Positions 49,104-57,858 are shown, counted from the stretch's first letter. The stretch is DNA of 64,000 nt from Streptomyces lincolnensis (GCF_001685355.1 NZ_CP016438.1:434001-498000), one strand, 5' to 3'. Notes: generated by a model from the sequence alone, not told the origin. Translations and numbers: made by a program.

Positions 49104-50292
49104 GTGTCCAAGAACCGAGCCATCACGCTGATGTCCCTGGGGCATGCCTGTGTGGACGTCTATCAGGGGGCGGTCGCCGCCCTGGTGCCCTTCTTCGTCG
49201 CCGAGCGCGCCTACACCTACGCCGCCGCCTCGGCGGTCGTCCTGGCGGCGTCCTTGGTCTCGTCGGTGGTGCAGCCGCTGTTCGGCGCGCTCACCGACCG
49301 GTGGGCGATGCCCTGGCTGCTGCCGGTGAGCGCGCTGGCCGCGGGAGCCGGCGTCGCGGCGAGCGGGGTGGGCGGCTCCCCCGCGCTCACCCTGGCCGCG
49401 GTCGCCGTGTCGGGGGTCGGGGTCGCCGCCTACCACCCGGAGGCGGCCCGGGCTGCCCGGGCGGCCGCGGACCGGGGAGGGGGCGGGGGCAACACGGGGA
49501 TGGGCTGGTTCGCCCTCGGCGGCAACGTCGGTTTCGCCCTCGCACCGCTGCTCGTGGCCGCCGTCGTCGGGACCGGCGGCCTGGGCGCCTCTCCCCTGCT
49601 GGTCGTCCCCGCCGTGGTCGGCGCAGTGCTGTGCGCGGCGGCGACGCGTGCGACGAAGGCCCGCGTCGAGGCCGGCCCGAGGGCCGGGGCCGTCGGCTCC
49701 GACGACTGGGGGTCGTTCCTGCGGCTGTCCGGCGCCCTGGTCTGCCGGTCGATCGTCTTCGTCGGGATGAGTGCCTTCGTCCCTTTGTACGTCCGTGAGC
49801 GGACCGGCGGCGGTGACGTGGCCGGGACGGTCGCGCTGTGCGTGCTCTATGCCGGGGGCGCGGTGGGCACGCTGGCCGGGGGGCGGCTGGCCGACCGGTA
49901 CGGCCGGGTGGCGGTGGTGCGCTGGTCGTACACGCTGACCGTGCTCGCCGTGGCCGCGGTGGTGCTGGTCCCCGGCCCTGCCGTCCTTCTGTTCGTGGCG
50001 CTCACGTCCGCCGGGCTGTACGTCCCCTTCGCTGCACGTGACGCTCGGCCAGGATTTCCTGCCCCGGCGGGTGGGGACCGCGAGCGGTGTGACTCTGGGG
50101 CTGGCGGTGAGTGTCGGGGGGCTCGTCGCGCCGGCGCTCGGGGCGCTGGCCGACGCGACGTCGCTGCGGACGGCTCTCGTCCCGCTGGTGGCCCTGCCCG
50201 CTCTGGGGCGGCTGCTGCTGTGCGGGCTGCGCGAGCCGGTCCCGCCCGGGGAGCCGGGGCCGGCCCCTCTTCCGCGCGCGGCCTCGGCGTGA
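49104..50292 (+). pseudogene. MFS transporter (Fsr-like) interrupted by a frameshift
   Basis: The gene starts GTG (SKNRAITLMSLGHACVDVYQGAVAALVPFF), typical of fosmidomycin-resistance-type efflux proteins. It runs well through about ten helices until VPFAARDA at about 50029, where translation should continue LHVTLGQDFLPRRVGTASGVTLGLAVSVGG but does so in another frame (from 50038) up to 50292. Total length is 1189 nt, one more than a multiple of three. A 2-bp loss (expected TTCTCGCTG, found TTCGCTG) or a 1-bp gain explains it. It is either a recent mutation or a sequencing error. Confidence 0.8.
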
Positions 50293-50298
50293 GGGGCC

Positions 50299-50820
50299 TC
50301 AGGCCTTGGACGCCGGGGCGGTGGGCTGCTGTTCGGTGTCCTCCTCGGTGGCGTGGGCGAGGAAGTCGTCGACCATGCGGTGGAAGAGGGTGGCCAGCTG
50401 CCGCAGTTCCTCGGGGGACCAGTCGGCCAGGGCCATCTGCATGCCGCGGGTACCGGCGTCGCGGACGCGGGCTATGGCCTGCTCGCCGGCACCGGTGAGC
50501 TCGATGCGCTGGGCCCGGCGGTCGTGAGGGTCGGGGACGCGGGTGACGTAGCCGGACCTCTCCAGCTGCTGCACGGTGCGGGTGACGTGGGAGGCCTCCA
50601 CGCCCAGGCGGTTGGCCAGCTCGCCCGGCCGCATCGGTTCGGAGTCGGCGACCTGGCGCAGCAGTGCCACGGCGGCACGGTCGAGCGGGACCTGGGCCAG
50701 GGCCATCAGCCGGTCGTGCTGCCGGGCCCGGGTGCTCAGGTAGGTGATGCGGGTGAGCGCCCGCTCGATCTCGGTGACTTCCGGGGACGCGGGCCCGTCG
50801 GGGAGCGGTGGTGTGGACAT
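50299..50820 (-). CDS. MarR-family regulator
   Basis: A 173-residue regulator: VPLDRAAVALLRQVADSEPMRPGELANRLGVEASHVTRTVQQLERSGYVTR is the winged helix and DPHDRRAQRIELTGAGEQAI the wing. The -10-like TAACGT ends 7 nt before the ATG at 50820, implying a leaderless transcript; a GTG three codons upstream would then not be transcribed. The dyad TTGAGTTACGCAA in its promoter is probably its own operator. Neighbours suggest control of the P450 operon or of the response regulator. Confidence 0.88.
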   Translation of the reverse strand: MSTPPLPDGPASPEVTEIERALTRITYLSTRARQHDRLMALAQVPLDRAAVALLRQVADSEPMRPGELANRLGVEASHVTRTVQQLERSGYVTRVPDPHDRRAQRIELTGAGEQAIARVRDAGTRGMQMALADWSPEELRQLATLFHRMVDDFLAHATEEDTEQQPTAPASKA

Positions 50821-50827
50821 GGGAGCC

Positions 50828-50858
50828 ACGTTACCATCTTGTTGCGTAACTCAAGTAA
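50828..50858 (-). promoter_or_regulatory. MarR promoter/operator sharing architecture with 54558-54588
   Basis: On the minus strand TTGAGTTACGCAA (complement of 50842-50854) precedes TAACGT (complement of 50828-50833) and then, after 7 nt, the ATG. The same order, spacing and most bases recur before the response regulator at 54550. Confidence 0.65.
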
Positions 50859-50943
50859 CTTACCGTTTCACGTTGACGCGCCCTGCCGCACCGGGAGGGT
50901 ATCGGCCCGGTCCCGGCGGGGCCGGGCCGATACCCGAGCACGC

Positions 50944-52131
50944 TCACGAAACCTCGGTCACCGGAACCTCCGTGCGCACGGCGTCCTGCCAGGCCGCGCG
51001 CCCCGCGATGGCCTGGCGCCACCGGCGGATCGCCTTGGGCGGCATGCCGACGGCGAGGACGCCGGTGAGGCGGTCGCCGGTGCGGTACGCGGCGACGAAC
51101 CGGCGGTCCGCCATGCCCCCTTCCACCACGGCGACTTCGTCATGGCCTCGGAGGTAGCCGTATGCCTGGACCTTCATGTCGTACTGGTCGGACCAGAAGT
51201 ACGGCACCGGCGCGAAGGGTCTGCCCGCGTCGGGGGCGAGGAGGTTGCGGGCGGCGGCCATGCCCTGTTCGGCGGCGTTGGTGCGGTGCTCGATCCGCAT
51301 CGAGGTGCCGAACAGCGGGTTGTGCCAGCGGGCGACGTCACCGGCGGCATAGACGCCCTGGGCGGCCGCGCAGTACTCGTCGCACACCACCCCGTCCCCC
51401 ACGGTGAGGCCGCTGCCCGCCAGCCACTCGGTGTTGGGCAGGGAGCCGACGGCGACCAACACCTCGTCGGCATCGACGAGTTCACCGTCCGCGAGCCGTA
51501 CCCCGTCCTCGGTCACCTCGGTCACGGCGACCCCGCAGCGCAGGTTCACACCCCGCTCCCGGTGGGCGCGCGTCAGGATCTCGCCGACCTCGGCGCCGAC
51601 GGCGTGGGCCAGCGGCACCGGGGCGGGTTCGAGGAGCGTGACCTCGCAGCCGAGCCGCCAGGCGACGGCGGCGGCCTCCGCGCCGAGGAACCCGGCGCCC
51701 ACCACGACCAGCCGCCGCCCCGGAGTGAGCCGCTCCCGCAGGGCGAGCGCGTCCCCGATGCCGCGCAGGACGTGCGCGCCCTCGCCGGGCAGCCGACGCG
51801 GCCGGACTCCGGTGGCCACGATCAGCCCGTCGTACGGCAGGGCGGACCCGTCGGCCAACTCCACCGTGCGGCCGGTGAGTTCGAGGCCGGTGGCCGCGAC
51901 GCCGAGCCGCAGGTCGAGGTTGAGTGCGGCCAGGGCGTCGGCGGTGCGCAGGGCCAGCCGCTCGGGCTCCCACTCCGCGGCCAGGACCTGCTTCGACAGG
52001 GGCGGACGGTCGTAGGGCGCCAGCGGCTCGTCGCCGACGAGGGTGAGCGTGCCGTCGTAGCCCTCCCGGCGGAGGGTCTCGGCCGCCGCGAGTCCGGCGG
52101 CCGAGGCACCGACGACGACGATCCGCCTCAC
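50944..52131 (-). CDS. FAD-dependent ferredoxin reductase (P450 redox partner)
   Basis: A 395-residue FAD/NAD(P)H oxidoreductase of the putidaredoxin-reductase type. FAD site VVVGASAAGLAAAETLR (residues 5-21), APYDRPPLSK, NAD site VVVGAGFLGAEAAAVAWRLG (about 148-167) and second FAD motif GVYAAGDVARW (about 275). The GTG overlaps the ferredoxin stop (GTGA). It should carry electrons from NAD(P)H to the ferredoxin for the P450 encoded two genes upstream. Confidence 0.92.
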   Translation of the reverse strand: MRRIVVVGASAAGLAAAETLRREGYDGTLTLVGDEPLAPYDRPPLSKQVLAAEWEPERLALRTADALAALNLDLRLGVAATGLELTGRTVELADGSALPYDGLIVATGVRPRRLPGEGAHVLRGIGDALALRERLTPGRRLVVVGAGFLGAEAAAVAWRLGCEVTLLEPAPVPLAHAVGAEVGEILTRAHRERGVNLRCGVAVTEVTEDGVRLADGELVDADEVLVAVGSLPNTEWLAGSGLTVGDGVVCDEYCAAAQGVYAAGDVARWHNPLFGTSMRIEHRTNAAEQGMAAARNLLAPDAGRPFAPVPYFWSDQYDMKVQAYGYLRGHDEVAVVEGGMADRRFVAAYRTGDRLTGVLAVGMPPKAIRRWRQAIAGRAAWQDAVRTEVPVTEVS

Positions 52132-52322
52132 TGCTCGACCAGCCGGATGGCGGCGGCCGGGCAGACCGCGACGGCCTCCTTGACGTCGTCGAGGAGTTCG
52201 ACGGCGGGTTCGTCCGCCAGCAGGATCGCGATGCCGTCGTCGTCCTGGTCGAAGACGTCCATCGCGGCGAGCACGCACTGCCCGGAGGCGACGCACTTGT
52301 CGGCTTCCAGCTCCACCTTCAT
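52128..52322 (-). CDS. [3Fe-4S] ferredoxin
   Basis: A 64-residue ferredoxin: MKVELEADKCVASGQCVLAA has Cys-x5-Cys with one cluster position not Cys, and AVAVCPAAAI holds the third Cys, the pattern for a 3Fe-4S cluster in actinobacterial P450 partners. GAAGGGAA precedes the ATG. It lies between the P450 and reductase genes. Confidence 0.95.
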   Translation of the reverse strand: MKVELEADKCVASGQCVLAAMDVFDQDDDGIAILLADEPAVELLDDVKEAVAVCPAAAIRLVEQ

Positions 52323-52374
52323 GGGGATTCCCTTCTTCACACGTGTTCTGGGTCGTTCGCGCGGCGGCAGGCCG

Positions 52375-53607
52375 TCACCAGGAGACGGGCAGTTCGTGCA
52401 CGCCGTAGATGAACGCGTCGTTCTTGAAGCGGACGTCCTCCAGGGCGCAGGCGAGCTTGAGGGTGGGGATGCGCTTGTAGAGGGTGCCGTAGACGACCTG
52501 GAGTTCCATGCGGGCCAGGGGCTGACCGAGGCACTGGTGGACGCCGAAGCCGAAGGCGACGTGGCGGCGGGCGTCGCGGGTGAGGTCGAGCCGGTCGGGG
52601 TCGGGGAACACCTCGGGGTCGCGGTTGGCGATCTCGTTGGCCATGATGACGCCCTCGCCGGCCCTGACGAGCCGGCCACCGATCTCGATGTCCTCGGTGA
52701 CCGCGCGACGCCGTCCCAGGTGGGTGATGTGCAGGTAGCGCAGCAGTTCCTCGACCGCGCCCGCGACGAACTTCGGGTCGTCGCTCTCGCGCAGCAGGGC
52801 GAGCTGGTCGGGGTTCTGGAGGAGGGCGAGGGTGCCGAGGGCGATCATGTTCGCGGTGGTCTCGTGGCCCGCGATCAGCAGGAGCAGCGCCATCTCCGTG
52901 GCCTGCCGGTGGTCGATCTCGCCGGCCGTGACGCGCCCGGCGATGCCGGACAGCAGATCGTCCCTGGGCTCGGCGAGCCGCTTGCCGATGAGGGTGGCCA
53001 GGTACCCGGCGACCTCCCGGCTCGCCTGCCCCCGCTGCTCGGGGGTGGCGTCCCGGTGGACCATGGTCTTGGTGTTGTCCTGGAAGAAGGCGTGGTCGTC
53101 GTAGGGCACGCCGAGCAGTTCGCAGATCACCAGCGACGGGATCGGCAGGGCGAACTCCTCCACGAGGTCCACCGGCCCCGGCCTGCCGAGCATTCCGTCG
53201 ATGAGGTCGTCCACGATCTTCTGTACGGCGGGCCGCAGGGCCTCCACCCGTTTGATGGCGAACGGCGCCGTCACCATCCGGCGCAGCCGGGCGTGTTCGG
53301 GGTCGTCCATCATGATGAAGCTGAGCTTGCCCTCGCCGCCCTCGGGCGAGGCCTTGGTCGGGTAGCCGGGGCTGTCGGTGTCGGCGCTGACCCGGGGGTC
53401 GCCGAGGAGGGCGCGCTGGTCGGCGTATTTGGTCACGAGCCACGGCTCGCTGCCGTCCCACAGCCGCACCTTCGTCAGCGGCGCCTTCTCCTGGAGGTCC
53501 TTCAGCGCGGGCGGCGGGTCGAAGGGGCAGCGGGCCTGCCGGGGCATCGGGAACTCGGGGAGGGAGTCCGGTGACTCGGGCACGGGTCCGGCCAGGGTGT
53601 CGGCCAT
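52375..53607 (-). CDS. Cytochrome P450 (CYP105-like)
   Basis: A 410-residue soluble P450. The oxygen-binding helix reads LLLIAGHETTANMIALG (about residue 240), the ExxR is in EELLRYLHI, and the heme loop is FGFGVHQCLGQPLARMEL with Cys near 357. The order P450-ferredoxin-reductase in one operon is typical of CYP105 xenobiotic hydroxylases such as those induced by sulfonylureas. GAGGAG precedes the ATG at 53607. The substrate is unknown. A strong inverted repeat lies 100 bp upstream. Confidence 0.92.
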   Translation of the reverse strand: MADTLAGPVPESPDSLPEFPMPRQARCPFDPPPALKDLQEKAPLTKVRLWDGSEPWLVTKYADQRALLGDPRVSADTDSPGYPTKASPEGGEGKLSFIMMDDPEHARLRRMVTAPFAIKRVEALRPAVQKIVDDLIDGMLGRPGPVDLVEEFALPIPSLVICELLGVPYDDHAFFQDNTKTMVHRDATPEQRGQASREVAGYLATLIGKRLAEPRDDLLSGIAGRVTAGEIDHRQATEMALLLLIAGHETTANMIALGTLALLQNPDQLALLRESDDPKFVAGAVEELLRYLHITHLGRRRAVTEDIEIGGRLVRAGEGVIMANEIANRDPEVFPDPDRLDLTRDARRHVAFGFGVHQCLGQPLARMELQVVYGTLYKRIPTLKLACALEDVRFKNDAFIYGVHELPVSW

Positions 53608-53704
53608 GATTCTCCTCGGTGGTGGGGGCTCCGCTCGACGGGCGGGGCGCCGGGGTGAAGTGGTCGAGGCCTCGATGAGCACATGCAAACAGAGGGGGCT
53701 GACG

Positions 53705-53731
53705 CCTTCCGGTCAGTTTCCTGACAGAAGG
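53705..53731. promoter_or_regulatory. Inverted repeat upstream of the P450 operon
   Basis: GTCAG-TTTC-CTGAC (53712-53725) is flanked by CCTTC (53705-53709) and GAAGG (53727-53731), giving a 27-bp dyad, with GGCTGACG directly repeated on both sides. It lies 98 bp from the P450 ATG and may be an operator; it could also terminate the response regulator gene read toward it. Confidence 0.55.
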
Positions 53732-53824
53732 CTGACGTGACCCGGATCACAGGCGCGTCGGGGCAGCCACCTGCCCTGTCGCGTAAGGGAGTTGGGAAAA
53801 CCGGGCACCGCGCGGCGCGGCAGG

Positions 53825-54550
53825 TCAGCGCTCGGCTTCGGCGAGCCCGAGCCAGTAGCCGAATCCTCGGCGAGTGTGAATCAGACCGGGCGCGTCATGG
53901 TCCACCTTGCGCCGCAGCCGGGAGACGAGCTGCTCGATGGCGTTGTCGCCGCGGTGGTCGCCCCAGACGTAGCGGCCGATCTGCTCCTTGGAGAGCACCC
54001 GGTGCGCGTTGACGAGGAGGTGGCGCAGCAGCCGGTACTCGGCGGGTGTCAGGTCCAGGACCCGGGTGCCGCGGCGGGCCTCGCACCGGGTGTCGTCCAG
54101 GACCAGGTCGCGGTAGCCGAGTGCGCCGTCGCGCGGACGTCCGGGGTGCGCGCCCCGCAGCAGGACCTGCACCCGGGCCAGCACCTCGGCCACCCGGAAG
54201 GGCTTGGTGACGTAGTCCCGCTCCCCCAGGCCCAGTTCGGGCACGAGTTCGTCCAGGGAGTCGTACTCGGTGAGAACGAGCACCGGGGGGCGATGGGCCA
54301 CGACGGGCCGTTCCCTGCCCAGGCTCACCATGTCCGGCAGCGCCGCGTCGACGACCACCAGGTCGAACCGCTGTTCCGCGAGGCGCTCAAGGGCCTCACT
54401 TCCGGCGCCGACCAGCGTGGTGCGGTATCCCGCCAACTCCAGGGTGGTGGAGAGGAGTTCGGCGATGCCCGGCTCCCCGACGAGGAGCAGGAGGCGTTGA
54501 CCGGCCCCCCGGGCGAGTGCCGGTTTCGTTCGGGCGCCACTGCCGTACAT
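53825..54550 (-). CDS. OmpR-type response regulator, orphan, with altered acidic pocket
   Basis: A 241-residue protein. Receiver domain (about 18-130): phosphoacceptor Asp in FDLVVVDAALPDM, Thr in LVLTEYDS and Lys in DYVTKPF are present, but the Asp-Asp pair normally after the first strand reads LLLVGEPG, so magnesium binding and phosphorylation may be altered. C-terminal winged helix (about 145-240): LDLTPAEYRLLRHLLVNAHRVLSKEQI and RRKVDHDAPGLIHTRRGFGYWL. No sensor kinase is nearby. The ATG is 7 nt after a TAGGGT box, so the mRNA is probably leaderless. Confidence 0.88.
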   Translation of the reverse strand: MYGSGARTKPALARGAGQRLLLLVGEPGIAELLSTTLELAGYRTTLVGAGSEALERLAEQRFDLVVVDAALPDMVSLGRERPVVAHRPPVLVLTEYDSLDELVPELGLGERDYVTKPFRVAEVLARVQVLLRGAHPGRPRDGALGYRDLVLDDTRCEARRGTRVLDLTPAEYRLLRHLLVNAHRVLSKEQIGRYVWGDHRGDNAIEQLVSRLRRKVDHDAPGLIHTRRGFGYWLGLAEAER

Positions 54551-54557
54551 GCGCTCC

Positions 54558-54588
54558 ACCCTACCGTCCGCTTGCCTAACTCAACTAA
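54558..54588 (-). promoter_or_regulatory. Response-regulator promoter with MarR-type motif
   Basis: TTGAGTTAGGCAA (complement of 54572-54584) then TAGGGT (complement of 54558-54563), 7 nt, ATG. It differs from the MarR promoter at 50828 by single bases at equal spacing and lies between the TetR stop and the regulator start. Confidence 0.6.
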
Positions 54589-55256
54589 TTTCCCGGGGGT
54601 GCGGTCAGGGGCGTCGGGGTGACCGGCGCCAGCCACATGCCGATGACGGCGTCCACCAGTCCGGTGGCCGTGTCGGCCCAGTTGGAGCGGGGGGTGGGGG
54701 TGTTCTCGGCGAGCGCGCGTTCCCGCTCGGCGCACACGTGCACGATCAGATGACGTGCCATGTCGCCGCGCTCGACGCGCACCTCGTCGGGGAGTTCGGG
54801 CAGAGACCGCCGCAGACCGTCGACGATCTGCCGCAGGGACGGGGAGGAGAGCGCCTCCTCGGCCATGACCTGCCGCAGCGCCGGATCGGTCATCACCTGC
54901 GCGCAGAACCGCGCGTACCAGGTGGGGCTGCCCAGCGCCCCGAGATGTTCGGGAACCGGGCGCACCAGGCAGTCCACCCAGTCGCGTACGTCGGTGGAGT
55001 CGCCGGTGGCGGCGAGGAGCCGCGCGCGGATCTCCTCGATGCGTGCCGCGCGCTTGCGGATGATCGCGCGGACCAGGTCGGTCTTGGTGCCGAAGTGGTA
55101 GCCGACCGCCGCGTTGTTGCCCTGTCCGGCGGCCTCGCTGACCTGGCGGTTGGAGACCGTGTACACGCCGCGCTCGGCGAACAGCCGCTCCGCCGCGGTC
55201 AGGATCAGCTCCCGTGTCGCGCCGACCTGTTCCGCACGTGCCGTCCTGCCGGCCAT
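54585..55256 (-). CDS. TetR-family regulator, divergent from a DHA2 efflux gene
   Basis: A 223-residue repressor. HTH: ATRELILTAAERLFAERGVYTVSNRQVSEAAGQGNNAAVGYHFGTKTDLV (read in parts, residues about 12-60). The C-terminal ligand domain is family-typical (WVDCLVRPVPEHLG, WYARFCAQVMTDPALRQVM). ATG 55256 is chosen over upstream GTGs because of the GGTGGTGG just before it. The dyad at 55381-55400 in the shared promoter region is its likely operator. Confidence 0.9.
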   Translation of the reverse strand: MAGRTARAEQVGATRELILTAAERLFAERGVYTVSNRQVSEAAGQGNNAAVGYHFGTKTDLVRAIIRKRAARIEEIRARLLAATGDSTDVRDWVDCLVRPVPEHLGALGSPTWYARFCAQVMTDPALRQVMAEEALSSPSLRQIVDGLRRSLPELPDEVRVERGDMARHLIVHVCAERERALAENTPTPRSNWADTATGLVDAVIGMWLAPVTPTPLTAPPGN

Positions 55257-55380
55257 GACCACCACCGCTTCGGGGCTGGGGCGACCCCGCGCCGGCCAGC
55301 CCCTGGAGCCGCCACGGGTCCGCCGGCCGGCGGCGGGTTCCGGTGACCGAAGCCTACGCAGGCAGGCGGGGCCACTAAGC

Positions 55381-55400
55381 TAAGTCAGTCGACTGCTTTA
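55381..55400. promoter_or_regulatory. TetR operator candidate TAAGTCAGTCGACTGCTTTA
   Basis: A 20-bp imperfect palindrome (16 of 20 positions symmetric) around CAGTCGACTG, in the region between the divergent TetR and MFS genes, 65 bp before the MFS start. Size and position fit a TetR dimer site. Confidence 0.7.
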
Positions 55401-55465
55401 ATTCTTGCACGTCTCGCTCTCTCTCGCGCCCGCATTCCCCACGCGCCACGCCCTGGAGGCTCCGC

Positions 55466-56935
55466 ATGTCCGACGCCCCTGCCGCACCCGCCGACAGCGG
55501 CGGTGCCGCGCCGCCGAGGCCGAACGCCGTGGTAGCGGTGCTGGCCTTCGCCGGAATCGTCGTGGCGCTGATGCAGACCCTGGTCATCCCGATCGTGCCG
55601 GAGCTGCCGCGTCTGCTCGCCGCCCCGGCCTCCGACACCGCCTGGGCGGTCACCGCGACCCTGCTGGCGGCGGCGGTGGCCACCCCGGTGGTGGGACGTC
55701 TCGGCGACATGTTCGGCAAGCGCCGCATGCTGTTGATCAGTGTCGTGATGCTGGTGGCCGGCTCGGTGGTGTGCGCGCTCAGCGACACCCTGGTCCCGAT
55801 GATCGTCGGCCGGCTGCTCCAGGGGCTCGCCTCGGGTGTGATCCCGCTGGGCATCAGCATCATGCGCGACGAGCTGCCCGCCGAGCGGCTGGCCGGTTCG
55901 ACCGCGCTGATGAGTGCCTCCCTGGGGGTCGGCGGCGCGCTCGGGCTGCCCACGGCCGCGTTGATCGCCGATCACTTCGACTGGCACGTGCTGTTCTGGG
56001 CCTCCGCCGCCATGGGGGTGATCGCCTTCGCGCTCGTCGTGGCCTTCGTACCGGAGTCCCGGGTGCGCACCGGGGGCCGGTTCGACGGGGTGGGCGCCCT
56101 CGGCATGGCGGTCGGGCTGGTCTGTCTGCTGCTGGCCGTCTCCAAGGGCGCCGACTGGGGCTGGAGCAGCGGCACCACGCTCGGCCTGTTCGCCGCCGCC
56201 GTGGTCGTCCTGCTGGCCTGGGGCGTCTTCGAACTGCGCACCGCGCAGCCGCTGGTGGACCTGCGCACCACGGCCCGACGTCAGGTCCTGGTCACCAACC
56301 TGGCCTCGGTGGCGATGGGCTTCTCCATGTTCGCGATGTCCCTGGTCCTGCCGCAGCTGCTCCAGCTGCCCGAGCAGACCGGCTACGGCCTGGGCAGGTC
56401 CATGCTGACGGCCGGCCTGGTGATGGCACCCTCCGGTCTGGTGATGATGGCCACCGCCCCGCTCTCCGCGGCCGTGTCCAGGGCCAAGGGCCCCAAGGTG
56501 ACCCTGATGATCGGTGCGGTGATCGTGGCCTGCGGCTACGGCCTCGGCCTCGTACTGATGTCGCAGGTGTGGCAGCTGACGCTGATCTCCTGCGTGATCG
56601 GCGCCGGCATCGGCTTCACCTACGGTTCGATGCCCGCCCTGATCATGGCCGCCGTGCCGGCGAACGAGACGGCGGCGGCCAACAGCCTCAACACCCTGAT
56701 GCGGTCCATCGGCACGTCGATGGCCAGCGCCCTCGCCGGGGTCGTCCTGTCGCAGATGACCATCAGCCTGGGTGGCTACGCCCTGCCCTCCGAGAACGGT
56801 TTCAGGACCGTCATGGCCATCGGCGCCGGGGCCGCGCTGCTCGCCTGCGCCATCGCCTCCTTCATCCCCCGGCAGCGGACCTCCGTCGAGGCCGCCGAGG
56901 CTCCCGCGTCCGGGGAACCGGCCGTCGCGAAGTAG
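55466..56935 (+). CDS. MFS drug-efflux transporter, DHA2 (14-helix) type
   Basis: A 489-residue membrane protein. Motif A reads GRLGDMFGKRRMLL (about residue 80), motif C region GVGGALGLPTAALIAD (about 160), and hydropathy supports 14 helices. A Pro/Ala-rich N-terminal tail (1-20) precedes helix 1. CTGGAGG is the ribosome site. Under the divergent TetR repressor it probably exports an antibiotic or toxic metabolite; two tandem hairpins lie after its stop. Confidence 0.9.
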   Translation: MSDAPAAPADSGGAAPPRPNAVVAVLAFAGIVVALMQTLVIPIVPELPRLLAAPASDTAWAVTATLLAAAVATPVVGRLGDMFGKRRMLLISVVMLVAGSVVCALSDTLVPMIVGRLLQGLASGVIPLGISIMRDELPAERLAGSTALMSASLGVGGALGLPTAALIADHFDWHVLFWASAAMGVIAFALVVAFVPESRVRTGGRFDGVGALGMAVGLVCLLLAVSKGADWGWSSGTTLGLFAAAVVVLLAWGVFELRTAQPLVDLRTTARRQVLVTNLASVAMGFSMFAMSLVLPQLLQLPEQTGYGLGRSMLTAGLVMAPSGLVMMATAPLSAAVSRAKGPKVTLMIGAVIVACGYGLGLVLMSQVWQLTLISCVIGAGIGFTYGSMPALIMAAVPANETAAANSLNTLMRSIGTSMASALAGVVLSQMTISLGGYALPSENGFRTVMAIGAGAALLACAIASFIPRQRTSVEAAEAPASGEPAVAK

Positions 56936-56948
56936 GTACCGGTCGTCG

Positions 56949-57003
56949 ACGACGGCCTCCGAAAGGCGGCCGTCGTACCCGGGGAGGAGACACCCTCCCC
57001 GGG
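56949..57003 (+). terminator. Two tandem hairpins after the MFS gene
   Basis: ACGACGGCC (56949-56957) pairs with GGCCGTCGT (56968-56976); immediately after, CCCGGGGAGG (56978-56987) pairs with CCTCCCCGGG (56994-57003). Both lack T-tracts. The remaining sequence to 57172 has no gene and should hold the promoter of the NarL-type regulator. Confidence 0.75.
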
Positions 57004-57172
57004 CGTACTGCGTTCTCAGTAGTCCCGATCACCGGCACACGCAGGACGACAGCACGTTCCGGACCGGGAAGACTGGGACGGTGGGCCGGTCACCGCCCGG
57101 CGGGCGGCTCCGAGGTCACCATCCGGCTCCCGTCGTACCCCGCCCGCCCCGTGACCCCCAGGAACGGACGCC

Positions 57173-57856
57173 ATGCCCATCCGCGTGCTGCTCGCCGACG
57201 ACCAGGCCCTGCTGCGGGCCACCTTCCGGATCCTGCTCGACTCCTGCGACGACATGGAGGTGGTCGCCGAGGCCACCGACGGCGCGGAGGCCGTCGACCT
57301 GGCGCGGCTGCACCGTCCCGATCTCGTCCTCATGGACATCCGGATGCCGGGGACGGACGGTCTGACCGCCACGTCGGTGATCTGCTCGGACCCGGACCTG
57401 TCGAGCACCCGCGTGCTGATCCTGACCACGTTCGAGATCGACGAGTACGTCGCTCAGGCCCTGCGGTCCGGCGCGAGCGGCTTCCTCGGCAAGGACGTCA
57501 CCGCCGACGCGCTCCTGGCGGGGATCCGCACGGTGGCCGCCGGCGACTCGCTGCTCTCCCCCGGCGCCACCCGCACCCTGATCACGCGTTTCCTGGCCGC
57601 CCCCGGTCTCGGAACCCGCCTGGCCGCGTCGGAGGACCTCGCCGCCCTGACCACCCGGGAGCGCGAGGTGATGACCTGGGTGGCCGAGGGCCATTCCAAC
57701 GACGAGATCGCCGAGAAGCTGTTCGTCAGCCCGCTGACCGTGCGCACCCATGTGCACCGCGCGATGACCAAACTGGGCGCCCGCGACCGGGCCCAGCTGG
57801 TCGTGATGGCCTACCAGACGGGACTGGCGCAGGCCCTGCCGCCCGGTACGGCGTAG
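57173..57856 (+). CDS. NarL/LuxR-type response regulator
   Basis: A 227-residue response regulator. Receiver (1-120): acidic pair in LLADDQALLR, phosphoacceptor Asp in LVLMDIRMPGTDG (about residue 52), Thr in ILTTFEIDE and Lys in FLGKDV. LuxR-type HTH (about 160-220): LTTREREVMTWVAEGHSNDEIAEKLFVSPLTVRTHVHRAM. No cognate histidine kinase gene is adjacent, unlike most NarL-type systems. The ATG has only AGGAACG upstream. It converges on the TetR gene. Confidence 0.92.
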   Translation: MPIRVLLADDQALLRATFRILLDSCDDMEVVAEATDGAEAVDLARLHRPDLVLMDIRMPGTDGLTATSVICSDPDLSSTRVLILTTFEIDEYVAQALRSGASGFLGKDVTADALLAGIRTVAAGDSLLSPGATRTLITRFLAAPGLGTRLAASEDLAALTTREREVMTWVAEGHSNDEIAEKLFVSPLTVRTHVHRAMTKLGARDRAQLVVMAYQTGLAQALPPGTA

Positions 57857-57858
57857 TC

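Noticed and set aside
50353..53574. A 1073-codon plus-strand frame over the MarR and P450 operon
   Set aside because: It is the complement of four well-supported genes and shows no protein family signature.
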